Source: JAICJR01 sp036555755 (GTDB lineage Bacteria > Actinomycetota > Thermoleophilia > Solirubrobacterales > Thermoleophilaceae). Taken from it: a stretch of DNA of 24,780 nt. The notes under the pieces were generated by a model, which made no database searches, was not told the DNA's origin, and saw nothing but the letters and a program-made list of their open reading frames with translations. The stretch lies in assembly GCA_036555755.1 (NCBI GenBank), contig DATBKS010000162.1, forward strand, positions 1 through 24,780. Reading direction: 5' to 3'. Position numbers and translations under genes: made by a program. Below are positions 15,551-22,601 of this stretch, piece after piece. The first letter of the stretch is position 1. Each line of letters opens with the position of its first letter.

Positions 15551-15928
15551 ATGGACCTTACGTCGTCAAGTCTGAAATCCCATCAAACGACGATCCGGTT
15601 CTCGAGCGAGTTGTGGCGCGGCCTCCAGCTTGCAGCCGCAGCTCTAGATGTGAGCGTCGCACAGTATGTGCGAGACGCGGCGCGCAGCCGGCTGGACGAA
15701 GCCCAGCCGGAACGCCGCGAGCCAGAGTCGCGCGCGGATGTGCTCCACGAGGAGCTCTCCACCGCCCGGGACGCCTCCCGGGAGCAGTTCCTCGGGGCAA
15801 CTGCGGTGTGGGAGCAGGGACGCCTCGCGCGCATCCGCGCCGCTCAACTCCGAGAAGATTCCCGGCGCTTGCGGAGACGCCCGGCCGCGAGGGGAGCGCC
15901 TTCTGCGCCAGAGAGCACGTCGTCATGA
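15551..15928 (+). CDS. Ribbon-helix-helix (CopG/Arc-like) protein
   Basis: A 125-residue protein. QTTIRFSSELWRGLQLAAAALDVSVAQYVRDAARSRL (about 12-48) fits a ribbon-helix-helix DNA-binding domain: one beta strand and two helices. The remainder is a charged, mostly helical tail with many Arg, perhaps a coiled coil followed by a disordered end. RHH proteins bind DNA as dimers and often regulate their own operon. The stop overlaps the start of the DUF2294 gene by ATGA, so both are made together. It diverges from cheB across an 83-base spacer with a 7-bp dyad (15469-15475/15490-15496), a possible target. It is not paired with a recognisable toxin, so it need not be an antitoxin. Confidence 0.75.
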   Translation: MDLTSSSLKSHQTTIRFSSELWRGLQLAAAALDVSVAQYVRDAARSRLDEAQPERREPESRADVLHEELSTARDASREQFLGATAVWEQGRLARIRAAQLREDSRRLRRRPAARGAPSAPESTSS

Positions 15929-16404
15929 GCGACGGACGTGGTGCACTCGAGCCATTAGAGGAGCCGAGCCGGGACGGCGCCAAGTCGCAGCTGCTCGAGA
16001 TCAGCAACACCGTGGTCGGTCTGCACAAGCAGTTCTACGGACGCGGCCCTACCAAGGCACGTAGCACGCTCGTCCGCGACGTGCTTGTCGTGGTACTCGA
16101 GGGCGGCTACTCGCAGGCCGAGCGGACACTTGTGGAGTCGGGCAGGGCAGAGACCGTGCAGAGCAGCCGCCAGGTGCTGCAGAGCGCGGTCAAGGAGCGC
16201 TGGATCGAAGCGGTCGAGGCGCTCCTCGGAAGGCGGGTGCGCGCGTTCGTGAGCGCCAGCGATCCAGCGGAGCAGCTCCAGGTGGAGACGTTCATCCTCG
16301 AGCCCGACGGGACGGGCCCGGAGCGCGCGCCCGTCCACGTCCTCGAGTCGTCCGACGGCAACCGGCCGGCGGGTTCTGACGGCAGTCAGCCATCCGGCGA
16401 GTAG
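15925..16404 (+). CDS. DUF2294-family protein
   Basis: A 159-residue protein. LLEISNTVVGLHKQFYGRGPTKARSTLVRDVLVVVLEGGYSQAERTLVESGRAETVQSSRQVLQSAVKERWIEAVEALLGRRVRAFVSASD is a good match, from memory, to DUF2294, in which the GLHK-x-YGRGPTKA segment is characteristic. The molecular role of that family is not settled. The last 35 residues are Pro/Gly/Ser-rich. The ATG at 15925 overlaps the stop of the RHH gene, which decides the start against a longer frame that is a shadow of the RHH gene. It sits between the CheB/CheR unit and the convergent sigma factor, so a stress or sensory role is suggested by context only. Confidence 0.8.
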   Translation: MSDGRGALEPLEEPSRDGAKSQLLEISNTVVGLHKQFYGRGPTKARSTLVRDVLVVVLEGGYSQAERTLVESGRAETVQSSRQVLQSAVKERWIEAVEALLGRRVRAFVSASDPAEQLQVETFILEPDGTGPERAPVHVLESSDGNRPAGSDGSQPSGE

Positions 16405-16425
16405 GCATCACGTTCCGGGGGTACC

Positions 16426-16447
16426 TGCCTGGTTAGGTATCCGGGCA
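16426..16447. other. Imperfect hairpin after the DUF2294 gene
   Basis: TGCCTGG (16426-16432) and CCGGGCA (16441-16447) pair at 6 of 7 positions plus a G-T, with an 8-base loop. No T-run follows, and the role is unknown. Confidence 0.25.
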
Positions 16448-16517
16448 GCCTAGAAAAACTGCTGACCGGTTGCTCAGCGGTGAGGGGACGTGGAGTCGCG
16501 GACAACGGTACGAGGCT

Positions 16518-16543
16518 CGGCGGCCCCGCCGCGTTGATTTTTT
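16518..16543 (+). terminator. Probable intrinsic terminator of the RHH-DUF2294 unit
   Basis: CGGCG (16518-16522) pairs with CGCCG (16527-16531) across a 4-base loop, followed within 7 bases by six T residues (16538-16543). The T-run touches the stop codon of the convergent sigma gene. The stem is short but GC-only. Confidence 0.5.
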
Positions 16544-17402
16544 AGGCGTCCGCCGCGCCGGAGACCACGCGAACCCGCTCTACAGCGCGCCGGATCAGTC
16601 GCGACACGTGCATCTGGGAGATGCCGATGCGCTCGGCGATCTCGCCCTGAGTAAGCCCCTCAGCGAAGCGCAGGAAGAGGATCGTGCGCTCGCGCTCCGG
16701 CAGCGCTTTGAGTCCGCGGTCGAGACCGGCGGTCTCTTCGATGACGTCGAAGCGGTCGTCAATTGCGCCAAGTCGGTCGGCGATCGTCCCGGGATCCTCG
16801 TCGCTGCCGTTGTCCCGGCGGGGAGCGTCCAGCGATGTCGTGCTGTAGGCGTCCCCGGCCTCCATCGCCTCGAGCACCTCCTCGGCCGAGAGGTGGAGCC
16901 TGAGCGACAGCTGCTGGATGCTCGGCGAGCGGCCGAGGCTGCGCGACAGCTCCTCCATCGCGTTGTTCACTTCGAGTACGCGCTCCTGCAACCCACGCGG
17001 GACGTGCACCGCCCAGCCCGAGTTGCGGAAGTAGCGCTTGAGCTCACCCAGGATCGTGGGCACCGCATAGCTCGAGAAGGCGTCGCCGCGCGTGGCGTCA
17101 AAGCGGTCGATCGCCTTCAGGAGTGCGAGGCTGGCGACCTGCACCAGGTCCTCGACCGGCTCGTTGGCTCGCTCGTAACGGCGCGCCAGCTTGCGCGCGA
17201 GAGGAAGGAAGCGCTCGACCAGCTCGGCGCGGGCGCTGACGTCGCCCTCGTTCTGGAGGCGAATGAACAGCGCCTGCTCTTCGGCGCGCTTCGTGGTCGG
17301 CGTGCCGGCACTGCGGAGATGGAGAGGCGGTAGCCGGTGGACGCTGTCGACGCAGGCACGCCGACGGGATCGATACGTGGCCTTGCTGGTGGCGGACTGC
17401 AT
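16542..17402 (-). CDS. SigB/SigF-type alternative sigma factor
   Basis: A sigma-70 group 3 factor of about 286 residues (numbering below from the longer 302-residue form). Region 2 is at about 75-145: ELVERFLPLARKLARRYERANEPVEDLVQVASLALLKAIDRFDATRGDAFSSYAVPTILGELKRYFRNSGW, with the FSSYA/PTI-x-GE core of the SigB/SigF/SigG group. Region 3 is at about 150-225. Region 4 has the helix-turn-helix LPERERTILFLRFAEGLTQGEIAERIGISQMHVSRLIRRAVERV. It directs RNA polymerase to stress-type promoters and is normally held by an anti-sigma kinase released by a STAS antagonist. A STAS gene lies nearby. The ATG at 17402 has GGAG 7 bases upstream and is preferred to the ATG at 17450, which lacks a good site. 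The TTA-coded stop overlaps the T-run of the convergent terminator. Confidence 0.9.
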   Translation of the reverse strand: MQSATSKATYRSRRRACVDSVHRLPPLHLRSAGTPTTKRAEEQALFIRLQNEGDVSARAELVERFLPLARKLARRYERANEPVEDLVQVASLALLKAIDRFDATRGDAFSSYAVPTILGELKRYFRNSGWAVHVPRGLQERVLEVNNAMEELSRSLGRSPSIQQLSLRLHLSAEEVLEAMEAGDAYSTTSLDAPRRDNGSDEDPGTIADRLGAIDDRFDVIEETAGLDRGLKALPERERTILFLRFAEGLTQGEIAERIGISQMHVSRLIRRAVERVRVVSGAADA

Positions 17403-17482
17403 GTCGGATCTCCGAACTGTCGGGCTCTGAAGATCCGGCCACTCGGCCATCGCGATGTCCGCGTTCCGTCTCTTATTGGGGT

Positions 17483-17507
17483 ATCACCGGTTCTGCCGGG
17501 TGCAAAC
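17483..17507 (-). promoter_or_regulatory. Candidate SigB/SigF-like promoter of the sigma gene
   Basis: On the minus strand GTTTGC (17502-17507) and GGTGAT (17483-17488) are 13 bases apart. This resembles the GTTT - N13-15 - GGGTAT layout of SigB/SigF promoters, with mismatches in the -10 half. It would allow autoregulation. The evidence is weak. Confidence 0.3.
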
Positions 17508-17515
17508 GTAGGCAT

Positions 17516-17565
17516 GTGCTTAAAAGCACCGCCCATCCCGGCACTGGGCTGGCCGGAATGGGCGG
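17516..17565 (-). terminator. Intrinsic terminator of the VOC gene
   Basis: A 14-base stem with one mismatch joins 17529-17542 and 17552-17565 around a 9-base loop. On the minus strand it is followed by TGCTTTTAAGCAC, giving the needed T-run. The tail is itself a 6-bp dyad (GTGCTT-N2-AAGCAC, 17516-17529). It lies 25 bases beyond the VOC stop codon. Confidence 0.7.
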
Positions 17566-17589
17566 GTTCGTGGGGGAAGTGCGCCGAGA

Positions 17590-18018
17590 TCAGGTGTTTG
17601 CGAGTTCCCGCACCTGGGTGAGGCGAATGTTGTTGCCAGACGGGTCACGGAAGGAGGAGTCGATGCCGTAAGGGCGCTCCTCGGGCTTCTCGCTGAAGTC
17701 GACGCCACGGCCCGCGAGCTCCTCGTAGGAGGCATGGCAGTCGTCGGTGGTCAGGAAGATGGTGCCGGCGAAACCCTTCGCCATCAGGTTCCTGACCTCG
17801 TCGGAGGTCTGTTCGTCCATCACTGGCGGCCCGGGTATTGCCATCAGCACGATTGCGATGTCCTCCTGGCCGGGCGGCCCAACGGTGAGCCAGCGGAAGT
17901 TGCCGAGCTCGGGGAGCGTCACGTCGCTGCGTACCTCCATGCCGACCTTCTCCGTGTAGAAGGCGAGCGCTTCGTCCTGGTCGTGGACCCACAGCTGTGC
18001 GGTGCCAATCTTGAACAT
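17590..18018 (-). CDS. VOC (glyoxalase/bleomycin-resistance-like) protein
   Basis: A 142-residue protein of the vicinal-oxygen-chelate fold: two beta-alpha-beta-beta-beta modules in one chain. IGTAQLWVHDQDEALAFYTEKVGMEVRSD opens the first module (4-32). AGTIFLTTDDCHASYEELAGRGVDF begins the second (about 84-108), which ends in SSFRDPSGNNIRLTQ. The family includes glyoxalases, dioxygenases and resistance proteins. Metal ligands cannot be assigned with confidence, so the substrate is open. AGGAGG lies 7 bases before the ATG. It follows the AraC gene by 42 bases on the same strand and ends at a strong terminator, so the two form a small operon. Confidence 0.9.
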   Translation of the reverse strand: MFKIGTAQLWVHDQDEALAFYTEKVGMEVRSDVTLPELGNFRWLTVGPPGQEDIAIVLMAIPGPPVMDEQTSDEVRNLMAKGFAGTIFLTTDDCHASYEELAGRGVDFSEKPEERPYGIDSSFRDPSGNNIRLTQVRELANT

Positions 18019-18060
18019 TCCATGTCCTCCTGAAGGTGAGTCGTAGGGTCGTCGGCGACA

Positions 18061-18495
18061 CTAATTACGGGCGTCGCCGTTGTCTTCTCGAAACGTGCTG
18101 CGTTGGGGGCGGCCGTAGAAACGGACCACGCAGGCGGGCACCCGGGCCTGGTGCGACGCGGGTGGGAACTTGACGCGGTACGCCGCCGGCGACACACCGA
18201 AGGTGCGCGTGAAGCTGGTCGTGAAGGAGCCGACGCTCTGAAGTCCGACCGAGAAGCAGATGTCGGCGATCGAGCGGTCGGTGGTCCTGAGAAGCGCGGC
18301 GGCGCGCTCCAGCCTGCGGGTAAGCAGGTAGGCGTGCGGCGGCTCGCCGAAGGCGCGCCGAAACTCGCGGCTGAAATGGGCGCGCGAGAGGCCCGCCGCC
18401 TTCGCCATGTCATCGACGTCTAACGGCTCGAAGTAGCGCGCATCGGCCAGGTCTTTGGCGCGCAGCAGGTGGCGGGCGGGAGGGACGTAGGCCAT
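18061..18495 (-). CDS. AraC-family transcriptional regulator
   Basis: A 144-residue regulator that is essentially a bare AraC DNA-binding domain. The first helix-turn-helix is in LDVDDMAKAAGLSRAHFSREFRRAFGEPPHAYLLTRRLERAAALL. The second is in RSIADICFSVGLQSVGSFTTSFTRTFGVSPAAYR, with the closing GVSPAAYR motif typical of the family. There is no separate ligand-binding domain, so the signal must come from another protein, or it acts constitutively, as in MarA/SoxS-like regulators. The C-terminal 35 residues are an extension with two nearby His/Arg-rich stretches and one Cys. It is followed by the VOC gene, a likely regulated partner, and diverges from the ATPase gene across 108 bases. Confidence 0.92.
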   Translation of the reverse strand: MAYVPPARHLLRAKDLADARYFEPLDVDDMAKAAGLSRAHFSREFRRAFGEPPHAYLLTRRLERAAALLRTTDRSIADICFSVGLQSVGSFTTSFTRTFGVSPAAYRVKFPPASHQARVPACVVRFYGRPQRSTFREDNGDARN

Positions 18496-18575
18496 TCCGT
18501 TGAGTATTGACCCTTGGGCGAGCTGAAACTCATCGGTAGGGCGTACCTAACCCGGTTGTTGCTTTATGGGCTAAC

Positions 18576-18599
18576 ACATTATGTCGTCTACCATAATGT
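18576..18599. promoter_or_regulatory. Perfect 8-bp inverted repeat before the ATPase gene
   Basis: ACATTATG (18576-18583) and CATAATGT (18592-18599) are exact reverse complements with an 8-base centre, and the ATPase ATG follows 4 bases later. It is AT-rich in a GC-rich region and overlaps a plausible -10 (TTGTTG at 18556, about 17 bases upstream). An operator for a dimeric regulator is the simplest reading. Confidence 0.5.
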
Positions 18600-18603
18600 C
18601 TCC

Positions 18604-19755
18604 ATGGCTAATCGGGCGCCCTCGATAAATCCCTTCCAGTACGGCGCGCTCGCCCTCGACGACGCCTTCACCGACCGTGAGAGCGAGCTGGCGGAGCTGG
18701 GGGCGGACATCCGAAACGGGCAGGACGTGGTGCTGTTCGCGCCCCGGCGCTACGGCAAGTCGTCGCTGATCTGGCGCGCTGTCCAGCGGGCGGTGAAGCG
18801 TGGTGTGCTGGTGGGCCAGATCGACCTGATGAGCACGCCTACCCGGGAGAAGTTCGCCGAGCGCCTGGCGAGCACGATCCACGACCAGATGGCCTCGCGT
18901 CTGTACAAGGCGAAGGAGCGGTTGAGCGTGTTCTCCGGGCTGCGGGTGACGCCCACGATCACGGTGAATCCCGAGGACGGCTCGATCTCCTTCAGCTTCG
19001 ACGCGCGCGCCGCGCGCGCGGATATCGACGCGACGCTCGAGGAGCTGTTCGCCCTGCCCGGCCGCATCGGGGCGAGCCGCGGCCGGCGGGTGGCGCTCGT
19101 GTTCGACGAGTTCCAGGAGGTCGTGGAGATCGATCCCGGCCTGCCGAAGCTGATGCGCTCTGCCTTCCAGGAGCAGCCGGAGGTCGCGCACGTGTACCTG
19201 GGCAGCAAGCGCCACATGATGGAGCGCATCTTCAGCGACGCCAACGAGCCGTTCTGGCGCAGCGCCAAGCAGATGGAGCTCGGCGTGATCGCGCCCGAGG
19301 CGTTCGAGCCGTGGGTGGTGGAGCGCTTCAGGCAGACCGGTCGGGGCGTGACCGAGAACGCTCTCGCGCGCGCATTCGAGATCACGGGCGGGCACCCGTA
19401 CGCCACCCAGGAGCTCTTCTACTTCCTCTGGGGTCAGACGCCGGCGCGGGGCACCGCCGACGTCTTCCGCCTCGAGCAGGCACTGGAGAGCACGCTCAGA
19501 TCCGAGAACGCCCACTTCGGCCTGCTGTGGGACAGCCTCGCGGCGTCGCAGCGCCTCGTCCTGATGGCGCTCGCCGAGGAGCAGCCCGGCCATCCGCTCA
19601 CGACCGACTACCAGCGTCGCCATTCGCTGCCCGCCACGCCGACGGTCCAGACGGCCCTTAACGCCCTCGTTCGGGCCGAGCTGGTCACCCGGAAGGGGCG
19701 CGGCGAGTACTCGATTGCCGAGCCATTCCTGGCCGAGTGGCTCCGGCGCCGCTAG
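18604..19755 (+). CDS. AAA-type ATPase with winged-helix C-terminus (archaeal-ATPase-like)
   Basis: A 383-residue P-loop protein. Walker A is APRRYGKSSL (46-55), Walker B is VALVFDEFQEV (163-173), and a sensor-1-like segment lies in VYLGSKRHMM (197-206). ITGGHPYATQELFYFLW is typical of the STAND/archaeal-ATPase group. The C-terminus (about 305-383) looks like a winged helix: SQRLVLMALAEEQ, then TVQTALNALVRAELVTRKGRGEYSIAEPFLAEWL. Members of this group are often linked to mobile or defence regions, but function is usually unknown, and it is unknown here. The ATG at 18604 was chosen over a TTG at 18514, whose leader would cross the promoter region and the palindrome. No ribosome site is visible, so translation may be nearly leaderless. 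Confidence 0.85.
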   Translation: MANRAPSINPFQYGALALDDAFTDRESELAELGADIRNGQDVVLFAPRRYGKSSLIWRAVQRAVKRGVLVGQIDLMSTPTREKFAERLASTIHDQMASRLYKAKERLSVFSGLRVTPTITVNPEDGSISFSFDARAARADIDATLEELFALPGRIGASRGRRVALVFDEFQEVVEIDPGLPKLMRSAFQEQPEVAHVYLGSKRHMMERIFSDANEPFWRSAKQMELGVIAPEAFEPWVVERFRQTGRGVTENALARAFEITGGHPYATQELFYFLWGQTPARGTADVFRLEQALESTLRSENAHFGLLWDSLAASQRLVLMALAEEQPGHPLTTDYQRRHSLPATPTVQTALNALVRAELVTRKGRGEYSIAEPFLAEWLRRR

Positions 19756-19827
19756 TCGACCCAACCTCTGTTCGATTACTGACAGCGCTTGCTCAAGGGG
19801 GGCGGCGCTGAATCCGACGCCATCGTC

Positions 19828-22452
19828 ATGCCCTCTTCCGACGCGCCACCCCCGGGCGCGACGCTCCTCGACCAAATGCTCGAGGACATGCTTCGGCGCC
19901 GCTACCTCGTGGCGGATGGCCAGGGACGCATCAGCCGCTGGAGCAGCGGTGCCGAGAGTCTCCTGGGGTGGCGCGAGGAAGAGGTGATGAGCCGCTCGGC
20001 CTTCGGTCAGCCGCTCGCGTGGAACGGCGAGGGCCTGAAGCTCTGGAAGAAGTACTTCGACGCCGCCAAGGCGGCGCGGCCACCAGCCAGCTCCGAGCTG
20101 ACGATGCTCTGCCGCGGCGGCTGGGGGCTGACGGTCGAGATGATCGCCGTGCCGGTGCCGCTCGTGCTCGGCTACGAGTTCACGATGCTGGTGGCCGACC
20201 TTGCCGTGAGCGGCCCCGGCTCACAGAACGCGGAGCGGCTTGCGCAGGTCCACCCGCTCGTAGCGGACGCGATCGCGTCCGCGCTGCGCGAGGACGCCGA
20301 GAGCCTCGAGTCGGTGGCGGGGCTGCTCGTCACGTTCCGCGCCGTGAGCGAGGCGGCCGTGATCGAGGACCCGGACGCCCAGCACGCCGCCCGGGCGCTC
20401 GCGATCGGCGACGACCTTCCGGCGGAGTCCCCCGTGGGCGAGTTGCCCGCAGTCGCGGATGACGACAGCCACGAGGATCTCGCCGAGGCCCACGCCAGCC
20501 TGCAGGCCGCGTCCGAGGAAGTGGGACGGCTCCAGGATGAGATCGGCCGTCTTCGCACCGAGCTCGGCGAGCAGAGCCGGGCGTCGGAGGAAGCACGCGC
20601 CGAGGCCGGCAGGCTGTCCGCCGCGCTCGACCAGGCGAGCTCCGAGGCGCAGGCCGCCCTCGCGGGGGTGAAGACGGAGAACGAGACCACGCGCGCCGCA
20701 CTCGACGAGGCAACGGCCGCCGCCGAGTCGCTCCGCGCCGAGGTGGAAGCGGGCACACAACGCTCCGAGGAGCTGACCGCGGAACTCGCCACCCGGACCG
20801 CGGAGCTCGAGGCGAGCGGGCGCAGGTGCGATGAGCTGACCGCCGCGCTCGAGGCGAGGACCGCCGAGATCGACGCGCTTCCGGGCGAGGCTGCCGTTGA
20901 GGCGATCGGTCACGAGCGCGACGAAGCGCGCGCGGCGCTAGAGCAGGCCATCGCCGAGCACGAGGCCACGCGAACCGAGCTCGAGAAGGCGCTCACCGAG
21001 CAGGCCGAAGCGGGCCAGCGGCTCAAGGAGCTCTCTGCGGAATGCGACCGGCTCCAATCCGAGCTGAAGGCCGCCGCGGCAGACCGCGCTCAGGTACAAG
21101 ACGAGCTGGAAGCCGCGGCCGCCGACCGCCTTCGGGTGCAGGAAGAGCTGACCGCGGCCACCGGCGAGCGCGACGGCCTCCGGGGAGAGCTCAAAGCCGC
21201 GGTGGCCGAGCACGACCGCCTGAAGAGCGCCGTCGACGAGGCCGCGGCGCAGCGCGAGCGCACCCAGGCCGAGCTCGACGCGGCACAGGGTGAGCTCGAA
21301 GCCGCCGTAGCCGAGGTCGACCGCCTCAAGAACGCCTTCGACGTGGCAACGGCAGAGCGCGATGAGCTCCAGCGGCAGCTGGACGACGCGCGCGCGGCCG
21401 TCGGCAGCGTGGAACGCGAGCGCGACGACGTCGGCGCTGCGGCCACCGAGACCGATCGCGAGCGCGAGGCCCTGCGAGCTGAGCTCGAGCGCGCCGCCGC
21501 CAGGTGCGAGGAGCTAAGCGCCGCGCTCGACGTGAAGAGCGCCGAGCTGCAGGCGCTGCCCGGAAAGGCCGCGCTCGAAGCCGCCAAGCGCGACCGCGAC
21601 GAGGCGCGTTCCACGCTCGCCGCCGCACTCGCAGAGCGCGACCGCGCCGCGGGCGACCTCGATGACGCCGCGAGCGCGCGCGACAAAGCTGACGCCGCCC
21701 TTCGCCAGGCTGAGGCCGAACGAGACGAGGCTAGGGCAGCCCTGGCGGAGGCGGCGTCGGAGAACGAGGCCGCCCACGCCGCCGTGGCCCAGCATGAGGA
21801 GCGTGCCGAGGAGCTGCGCCGCAGGCTCGAGGAAGCCGAACGCGCCGCCGCCAAGCGCGCCGTCGCCATGGAGGCCGCCAACCGCGAGGCCGCCGAGCAG
21901 CGCGAGCGCGTGGCCGCCGGCCACCTCGAGACCGAGGCCCTCGCGCGCGAGCGCGCGCGCATATCCGAGCTCGAGGCGCAGATCTCCTCACTCACCGGCG
22001 AGCTCGAGGGCGCGCTGGCGAGAGCGGCAGAGCACGCCCCCGCGGAGACCCCGCCCGCTCGCGAACCGGTGGACGCCCCCCGACTGCGCCCGTTCGAGCC
22101 CGGCTTCGACGACGCCGAGTTCCCGCGCGCGTATATAGGGCTCGACGGCCGCTTCAACGCGCTGAACGACGGCTTCTCCGCGTTGGTGGGCTACTCGGAG
22201 GCCGAGTTCAAGGGCGCCTACTGGCCGCCGGTGATCGACGCCGAGAACCGCTCCGCCCTCCGGCGGGCCACCGCTCGCTTGATCGCGGGCGAGGTCGCGT
22301 CGTGGGAAGTCGACACGATCTACATGGCCGGCAACGGCACGCTCGTCCGCGTGGTCGGCTCGATCCGCCTCGAGCGCGACGACACGGGATCGGCCCGCTA
22401 CCTCGTACTCGATGCCCAGCCGGCGTCGGCCATCGCGGCCGTCGGCGGGTGA
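19828..22452 (+). CDS. Large PAS - long coiled coil - PAS protein
   Basis: About 874 residues. An N-terminal PAS-like domain (about 13-125) contains YLVADGQGRISRWSSGAESLLGWREEEVM. From about 210 to 735 the chain is an almost unbroken Ala/Glu/Arg-rich coiled coil, with recurring heptads and DELEAAAADR-type phrases. A second PAS domain (about 757-865) reads AYIGLDGRFNALNDGFSALVGYSEAEFKGAYWPPVI. No kinase, cyclase or transmembrane segment is visible, so this looks like a cytoplasmic scaffold or sensor, with PAS domains at both ends of a rod. An internal duplication is noted separately. The start is uncertain: the ATG at 19828 lacks a good ribosome site, and a TTG at 19789 would add 13 residues. 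The pilin genes follow after 149 bases. Confidence 0.8.
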   Translation: MPSSDAPPPGATLLDQMLEDMLRRRYLVADGQGRISRWSSGAESLLGWREEEVMSRSAFGQPLAWNGEGLKLWKKYFDAAKAARPPASSELTMLCRGGWGLTVEMIAVPVPLVLGYEFTMLVADLAVSGPGSQNAERLAQVHPLVADAIASALREDAESLESVAGLLVTFRAVSEAAVIEDPDAQHAARALAIGDDLPAESPVGELPAVADDDSHEDLAEAHASLQAASEEVGRLQDEIGRLRTELGEQSRASEEARAEAGRLSAALDQASSEAQAALAGVKTENETTRAALDEATAAAESLRAEVEAGTQRSEELTAELATRTAELEASGRRCDELTAALEARTAEIDALPGEAAVEAIGHERDEARAALEQAIAEHEATRTELEKALTEQAEAGQRLKELSAECDRLQSELKAAAADRAQVQDELEAAAADRLRVQEELTAATGERDGLRGELKAAVAEHDRLKSAVDEAAAQRERTQAELDAAQGELEAAVAEVDRLKNAFDVATAERDELQRQLDDARAAVGSVERERDDVGAAATETDREREALRAELERAAARCEELSAALDVKSAELQALPGKAALEAAKRDRDEARSTLAAALAERDRAAGDLDDAASARDKADAALRQAEAERDEARAALAEAASENEAAHAAVAQHEERAEELRRRLEEAERAAAKRAVAMEAANREAAEQRERVAAGHLETEALARERARISELEAQISSLTGELEGALARAAEHAPAETPPAREPVDAPRLRPFEPGFDDAEFPRAYIGLDGRFNALNDGFSALVGYSEAEFKGAYWPPVIDAENRSALRRATARLIAGEVASWEVDTIYMAGNGTLVRVVGSIRLERDDTGSARYLVLDAQPASAIAAVGG
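20824..21621 (+). repeat. Internal duplication in the coiled-coil gene
   Basis: Two copies of a roughly 40-residue segment occur 678 bases apart, in frame. One begins at about 20824 (RCDELTAALEARTAEIDALPG). The other begins at about 21502 (RCEELSAALDVKSAELQALPG), and each continues into RDEAR. The copies are about half identical, with the Cys and the LPG break kept. Confidence 0.7.
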
Positions 22453-22601
22453 GACGCCGCTGTGTCCCCGTTTAGAGAGTTCTTAGCTCTAGAGCGGGGA
22501 AAACGGCCGCTTGTGCGCTTTTGGACGTACATCCGTCTACAGCAGGGCCTGAGGCCGTGGGCCGGTTAAAGCTTCCCCCCGGCGGGACCGATATCCGGCA
22601 C
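22453..22601. other. 149-base leader between the PAS gene and the pilin operon
   Basis: No gene is evident. It contains a bulged hairpin (CCCCG at 22466-22470 with CGGGG at 22495-22499, and TAGAG/CTCTA inside), followed by AAAA rather than a T-run. It also has short dyads (GGCC-TGA-GGCC near 22550-22560; CCGG...CCGG nearer the start). It probably holds the pilin promoter and may fold as RNA. I see no match to the c-di-GMP-I riboswitch core. Confidence 0.35.

Noticed and set aside
15551..15928. Antitoxin of a toxin-antitoxin pair
   Set aside because: The fold fits an RHH antitoxin, but the coupled gene is DUF2294-like, not a toxin.
18571..19875. 434-codon minus-strand frame opposite the ATPase
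   Set aside because: No family motifs. It is a GC-driven shadow of a gene with intact Walker motifs.
22466..22499. Intrinsic terminator of the PAS-rod gene
   Set aside because: The hairpin is bulged and followed by AAAA rather than a T-run; recorded only as leader structure.
22466..22601. c-di-GMP (GEMM) riboswitch before the pilin genes
   Set aside because: The CGCAAAGC-type core and the conserved tetraloop segment are not present on either strand.
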